A stretch of 64,000 bases of DNA from positions 2,170,001 through 2,234,000 of the forward strand of contig JAEILZ010000006.1 of assembly GCA_018873225.1 (NCBI GenBank), in the 5' to 3' direction. Shown one piece after another: positions 58,884-64,000 of this stretch. A program made the translations under genes and the position numbers. This DNA is from [Phialemoniopsis] sp. UDSM-2020. Its lineage: Eukaryota; Ascomycota; Sordariomycetes; Thyridiales; Thyridiaceae. The first letter of the stretch is position 1. Every line of letters begins with the position of its first letter. Under the pieces are notes generated by a model. It was given only the letters and a program-made list of their open reading frames with translations. It was not told the origin of the DNA and did not search any database.

Positions 58884-60395
58884 GCTTGAAGTTTCCCACA
58901 TACAGACCTTCACTTCCCAGAATGCTGGCCGTAACACTACCTCCCTCCCCCTCACACTACCCGAATGTTGGCCACACTTTACCCTCGTCGGTGCTAGTTG
59001 GCCGACTCTCACACTTCCCTGCCTGGTGTCGACAAGTCTCTCGTACCTTTGACAATCGTCTTCCACTACATATTCACCGTCACCTTTTTTCGGACAGCTG
59101 CTCGTGCTCTTGACCACACAACGCCTATTCCCTCATCACACTCGACACTACCACTCACCTCTTTTTGGGGCCTTGCTGTTGGGAGGACCATGTCGAGCCA
59201 AGGAGCACCCCCCCTATTTCTTAGTGCCTGTTGCTGGCACAAGGAGGCAGCAAGGCTGCCATTGATACTTGTATCATATCTTTCACCTTGGCTTTTCTTA
59301 TCATTCGTTGCGGGTGCGGATATCGAGCGATGTCACTTATCCTTTCGAGGTCCAGACGTAGGCACGGATTCGAAGTTTCTGGAGGTCTGCTACCGCGGGA
59401 TGGCTTTTTGGCAAGCGCTTTGTCAAACTTGAAAGAATGCTACCTAGAAGCAGATTATAAAGAGGATATTCGTTTAGATTGTGTAAACAATGAAGATTCA
59501 GATCCAGCCATAATTTTGAGATGACTGCCCTCATGCAGAAGCCCTCCACATGCAGGAAGAAGAACAGTTTCCTGAGTAACTTATCCACACTGATTACCAG
59601 GGCATCATTGAAAGAAGTAGACCGTCCATTCCATGCTAAGACAACGAAGCCATAGGTATAGGTTAACTTATATACATCTTCTATGAAAAGGTGCGCAGTC
59701 TCTACCTTGCTCGACCTACCTAGTGTACACATGAACGATGCAGCAAAAGAAATCCCCCGCTTTTGTTCCCCTTGATGCAACAAGAACCAAAAAACTAGAG
59801 AAGAAAAGAGAAGAAAAAGAAAAGCAAACGCGTGTATTGCCGCCGCCAGCCCCTCTTTTGTCCCCTGAGGTCAACGCCGGAGAAGAACCAGTCAAACCAA
59901 GGTTGAAGCAAAATCAAACGCCAGAATTCGGGTATATCCCTCTAGGATCCCTCATTGGGATCATGCAAACGTAGTCGTCAAAACACCCGTTCATCCCCAG
60001 GCCTTGGTAAAGCGTGGGAAAGACCCGTGGCAATGTCACACTCCATGGCCCGCCCCTTGCCCTCTTACCCCTTCGCGCGTTCTCCTCGCATCACCCAGCC
60101 GCAAGCACACCGCCATAGGGCCAGAGCCGTCAATGAGACTTTCCCTCCAGCCTCGGAAGACAACCGATGCTTTATCGACAGCTCCGCGGGGTCCACTGCA
60201 CCTCGTCAGGCCATCAATCATCGTACAAGGTCCCCAAAGGGGCCAAATCCAAACAACATGTCGTACGCGATTAACCAGATGGTGGCCCATATGAGAGTCT
60301 CCACGCATGATAAGCCCTGGTCTGTATAGTAAAATCCTTATCGTAACACACACTCGCTGTGAAATATCAAGCTTTCGCATTTCCTTCGGAACGGC
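58884..60395. other. Intergenic, 3' flank of CNOT9 gene at right
   Basis: There are no recognisable gene pieces after about 58.9 kb. The right-hand part should contain the 3' untranslated region of the minus-strand CAF40/CNOT9 gene. A Lys/Glu-rich short frame at 59738-59974 has no homology that I can name. Confidence 0.5.
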
Positions 60396-61726
60396 CTACA
60401 TGTTGGGGTGGCCGGTACCCTGCTCGACGATGTTGTCGGAGAGGTTGATCAGAAGCTGGGCGAGGCAACGCTTAGTTGCGGCGTCATCTCTGAGAACGGA
60501 AGAGAAGGTAGCGTCACGAAGAGGTTCCGGAAGACACTGGCGAAGTGCCTCGCGAGCACGTGCGTTGTCACTCAGTCTGAAAGAGAAGGGAATGGTCAGT
60601 GAGTGGCCCATCTGCAGACGACGGTGTCTTCTAGCTTACCGGAGAAAGCACCGTACAACGTGCTTGAGCAAACGAGCCGTCTGCTGCTCGACAAGCTGGC
60701 CAACCATGTTGCTGAGCACGGTACCCACGGCGTAGAAGCGCTCGTATGTCGCACATATATAGTTGAGTCCATTGTCATCGAGGAGGATCTTCTGGACGAT
60801 GAAGATGGCGACCGTCTTGCTGAGCTCGGAGCCAGTCTCCATGATGCGTAGGCAGAGCGGGATGATCTCTGTGGTCAAGAGGAAGTTGATGACCTCCGAG
60901 GAGTCATTCTTGACGAGCGCGCCAATGACGCCGAGGGAGGTCAGACGGAGGTACTCGAACGGCCTCGACTTGGAGGTGGTGTTGAGGAAGGGGTAGAGGA
61001 ACAGGGGAATGTGGGCTGTGGAATCGCCGTTAGCTTGCCGTTGACTCTCAAAAGGCGGGCGCTGCCCCAATGGGATGTGCCATACCATTCAAGAAAAGAG
61101 TTCGGGTCTCGTTGTGGGAAGCAACACACTGCAGAAGGGCGAGCGCATTGCAGACTCGGTTAGAGGCCGCGGCCGTGAGCTGCGACGGGTTGAGCAGTGT
61201 GTAAACCGAGATGATCTCTTGGAGGAGCGAGGTCATAACACCTAAAGTATTGATTTGTATCAGCAACGGGGCCCAATATCTCGATCTTAGGTTCTGGGCG
61301 TCTGTCCATACCGAACGAATGCCACAATATCAACGCGAGCTCGGGCACCTGCTCCCGCTTCTTACTAAGTTCCAACAGCGCCGCCTCTCGGGTGTTCTCG
61401 TTGAGAAGGTCGGCAATGTAGGCTAGGGTGCGCCTGTTGTCTTCGGAGACTGCTGTCGAAGAGTCGGCTCCGTCGGGCTGCTGCTGTTGCTGCTGCTGGG
61501 CAGCGGGGCCTCCGGCAGCGGCATTGTGCGCGCTAGCAATGCGGTTGTAGTGTTGCTGTTGAGCAGCCGAGGCGGCGGCGGCGGCAGCGGCAGCCTGCTG
61601 TTGGGCAGCCTGGGCAGCGTGCGGATTGTGATGTTGAGCCGCTTGCGGGTGCATCCATGCCGCCGGGGTGTCGGCGGGCGACGGGTTGTATTGGTGGTGA
61701 CCGTACATATGTTGTTGTTGCATCAT
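60396..61726 (-). CDS. CCR4-NOT complex subunit CAF40/CNOT9 (Rcd1)
   Basis: This is a 375-residue armadillo-repeat subunit of the CCR4-NOT deadenylase complex, which couples mRNA decay and translational repression. Read on the minus strand, the exons are 61726-61312, 61241-61086, 61015-60640 and 60576-60396, with introns of 70, 70 and 63 nt. The N-terminal 100 residues are low complexity (His, Gln and Ala runs). The conserved domain begins with [20 protein letters not shown], then [80 protein letters not shown] and [20 protein letters not shown]. It ends in [19 protein letters not shown]. These are hallmark CNOT9 motifs, and the domain appears complete. Confidence 0.95.
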
Positions 61727-63013
61727 CCTGCTGGCTGACGGGGGCAGAATAATTCAAAAGAGATCATTAAACGCAGTCGGAGGTATGCGCGTGGGCGTTT
61801 GTCGAAGGTTTGACGACGAGGCCAGGGCGGGAAATTTCGGTCGGGGCGACGAGTAGTGTGCTGGGGCACGTTGTGGCACGGATCGCCTAGCAAAATGACG
61901 AGACCTGGTTGGAATATCTAGATATGTCTCGTGTACGTTGACGAAACTACTGAGGGGTTTGTTGAGTGCGGTTTGGAGTTGTGTCGGGGTTGTGGGATGG
62001 TGGAAGAAGTGGGTTTGAAGCCAGGTTGGAGGTCGGTGAGCATTGAGCATTGAGCATTTACTAGCGGCAGCAACAGCCCGGGCCAGCGATGATGTGCGAT
62101 GCGGCAAGTGCTGCTCGTGGCGTGGGGACCAGGCTTCGACAAACTAACTAACTCTTCTAGGCTCAAAACCTCTCAATTCTGGTTGGCCTGTGCGGGGCGG
62201 GACGATTCAGCGACCACCTATTCAGCCGTCCAGGTTTCTCACTGGCTGGCCATCCTTTGTATGTACGTATGAGGACTCATTCGCGCACGGGCCAGATACA
62301 AGCAGACAACCCCACACTCCTGCCATGCCCAACGAACCCCCACACAATGGACATAGATGAATGAATGGAACATTGAAAGAAAGCAAAGAAACAAGAAGAT
62401 CATAGGTGTAGCTACAGTGGTACATGTCTGAAGGGGGTCAAAGTCAGGCCCGGCATATTCTCGTCCTTGAGGCAGGTAGAAAAACACGGCTTTCAACCTG
62501 ATACTTGATTTATTACTTTAGTACCAAACACTGGTATTTTTTTAGAGTGAAAAGGCCATCCAGTGTTGCAAAAAAGACTTTGTCATTAACATTCAATCGC
62601 TCACTACATGAACTCTATGTGGGGGAAAGAGGCCTGTCCTCCTAGCATTGTCGGCAGTCCAACAACAGAGCGGCAGGCTCGACAAGAATCGAAAGCAACA
62701 AAAAGTCCAAATCGCCATGCTGTTGTCATATACTTCCCAAAACGCCTGCCTTGTTGCTGAGCTCGCGTCTTGTCTTTCCTTCTTCTCTCTCCCTCTCAAG
62801 GAAAAAGCTGTTATTACACACTAATTGTGCTCGACCCGATTTCATGTCCCTATCGTGGCAGGAAATGGCGCAAGAAAGAACAAGTAAAAAGAATATCAAA
62901 CATGTCAAGTCAGGTGGTCTGCTGATGCCCGCTGTGGTATGCATTTTGGTCACTGCTCTCCGCCCCAGCTTTTCTCATGACACCTCCGTTCATCAACGTC
63001 TTGCATCGACAAC
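61727..63013. other. Intergenic: CNOT9 promoter and kinase 3' flank
   Basis: This is the promoter and leader of the CNOT9 gene, plus the 3' flank of the kinase gene on the same strand. A short GAGCATT direct repeat (three copies) lies at about 62038-62058. No other feature was seen. Confidence 0.5.
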
Positions 63014-64000
63014 CTAGAGCCTCAATTCCTTGAGAATCTGGTCCGCCATGTTCTTGTACTGCCAAGTGTTGCCACTGTGTCGCTTGAACTGAATGCCGTG
63101 AAGCGAAATCACAGGCACTTTGACGATGAATATCTCAAAGTCGAGCACCATGTTGCCGCCCATGTCGTTTCTCACATGAGTGCTCGTCTCGCCAGCCGCC
63201 ATCCGCCGTGACGACTCTCCATTGTCCATCCCCTGGACGCTATCCTCGGAAATGTCAGAGTTGGAGTATTCCGCCGCCCGGTTGCCAGGCGTTCGGGGTG
63301 TGGTGGGACCCCGTTCGAGATTGTCCCGCACGTCATCGCGGTCCTTATCGCTCCCGCGCAGGCCACCAAAGCTGAAGCGCCGCTTGTGCCCAGGTGTCGC
63401 CATAGGGCTTTGAGGCGGCTCAGCAACCTTCTTGAGGTCGATACTGGGTGAGTGGCAGCATGTGAATCCGCCCTTGATCTCGGTGTAATCCACGCCGAGA
63501 AGTTTCAGTACTCTTCGAATATCTGCACGGATCTCTCGTACCGGCTTGGTCGATGTTGTCGAGACACTGAATAGTCCCTTGAGATAGACCGGCTTGTCCA
63601 AGTCAAAGTCGGCCAGTCGCTCATTGGACACGCCGCTCGTCTCTCCCAACTCTGCGTCGGTCTCTTCGGGGACGTTGGCCTCCCGCCCTCGCTCTTCCTC
63701 CCTTCGGAGTCGCCTGGCCTGAATGCTCTCCCTGCGAGCATGGCCCAGAGGCTTTGCTCTCATCGACACCGAACGGCTGCTCAAAGTCCGTGCCTGCTCG
63801 CCGTGGGGCTTCTCGTTGACGGTAGAATGGTCCGATCCACTTGTTGGGGGAGGGTCCTTCGCAATAGCAGTGCCGGAGCCGCCCATCCGCCGCCTTGAAA
63901 ACTCGGCCGAGTTCACGCTGGTCGAGCGGCCAAGACCCTTCTTGTAACCAGACGTGTTTGCGCCCGCTGACAATGGCGGGCTCAGCAGCTCGCTGTGCTG
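63014..64000 (-). CDS. KIN1/PAR-1 (MARK)-type kinase, C-terminal part with KA1 domain
   Basis: This is the last 328 residues of a protein whose N-terminal part, presumably the kinase domain, lies beyond the right edge of the window. The frame is open to base 64000; the residue near 63972 is encoded by TTG, so no start lies here. The visible part is a Ser/Arg-rich linker, then VYLKGLFSVSTTSTKP and IRADIRRVLKLLGVDYTEIK, which match the conserved stretch before the KA1 domain in fungal KIN1-type polarity kinases. It ends with the KA1 core MVLDFEIFIVKVP and LHGIQFKRHSGNTWQYKNMA and the C-terminus ILKELRL. KA1 domains bind acidic phospholipids at the plasma membrane. An insertion of about 90 mostly polar residues splits the KA1-related region, as is common in fungal members. 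Confidence 0.75.
   Translation of the reverse strand, partial: QHSELLSPPLSAGANTSGYKKGLGRSTSVNSAEFSRRRMGGSGTAIAKDPPPTSGSDHSTVNEKPHGEQARTLSSRSVSMRAKPLGHARRESIQARRLRREEERGREANVPEETDAELGETSGVSNERLADFDLDKPVYLKGLFSVSTTSTKPVREIRADIRRVLKLLGVDYTEIKGGFTCCHSPSIDLKKVAEPPQSPMATPGHKRRFSFGGLRGSDKDRDDVRDNLERGPTTPRTPGNRAAEYSNSDISEDSVQGMDNGESSRRMAAGETSTHVRNDMGGNMVLDFEIFIVKVPVISLHGIQFKRHSGNTWQYKNMADQILKELRL

Overview
The window is from a filamentous ascomycete (Pezizomycotina), most likely a plant-biomass-degrading Sordariomycete. The evidence is short spliceosomal introns (about 48-174 nt, GTAAGT/GTATGT donors, CAG/TAG acceptors), a fungal CBM1 module, an AA9 lytic monooxygenase, a velvet-domain regulator, and fungus-type GPI-anchor, CCR4-NOT and KIN1-type kinase genes. 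Exon structures were worked out by hand from reading frames and splice signals. No expression data or database search was available, so family names rest on recognised motifs.

0-15.5 kb is a dense region of carbohydrate-active genes mixed with metabolism. It holds the 3' part of a GH2 beta-galactosidase, a complete GH74 xyloglucanase with a C-terminal CBM1, a cytochrome P450 with a TcmP/LCMT-type O-methyltransferase in the same orientation, an Artemis/SNM1-like nuclease diverging from the methyltransferase, a GH43 glycosidase preceded by a strong hairpin, and an AA9 monooxygenase. 15.5-25 kb carries regulators and a membrane protein: a His/Ser-rich DUF7726-like protein, a DUF2456-like four-helix membrane protein, and a VosA-type velvet factor.

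24.5-39.4 kb is almost 15 kb with no gene I can support, ending in an AT-rich block. After it come a secreted-looking gene with seven DPW repeats and a chain of small symmetric phase-1 exons (39.4-40.9 kb), a metzincin-like protease whose N-terminal region is offset by one base at an A10 run (42.2-43.2 kb), a 710-residue fungal protein of unknown function, and the GPI mannosyltransferase GPI18/PIG-V (49.4-50.8 kb).

51-59 kb is the strangest part. It starts with an apparently intact promoter and 5' leader, then breaks up into frameshifted pieces of several unrelated genes: a fungal GRNK/RKHYQR family, a ZNFX1-type helicase whose pieces are out of order, a polyketide-synthase ketosynthase scrap, a HhH-GPD DNA glycosylase scrap, a coiled-coil segment and tandem coding repeats. 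About ten TA-rich tracts interrupt these pieces. One can be shown to be an insertion by comparison with its own tandem duplicate. The window ends with two housekeeping genes on the minus strand: CCR4-NOT subunit CAF40/CNOT9 and the C-terminal (KA1) part of a KIN1/PAR-1-type kinase running off the edge.
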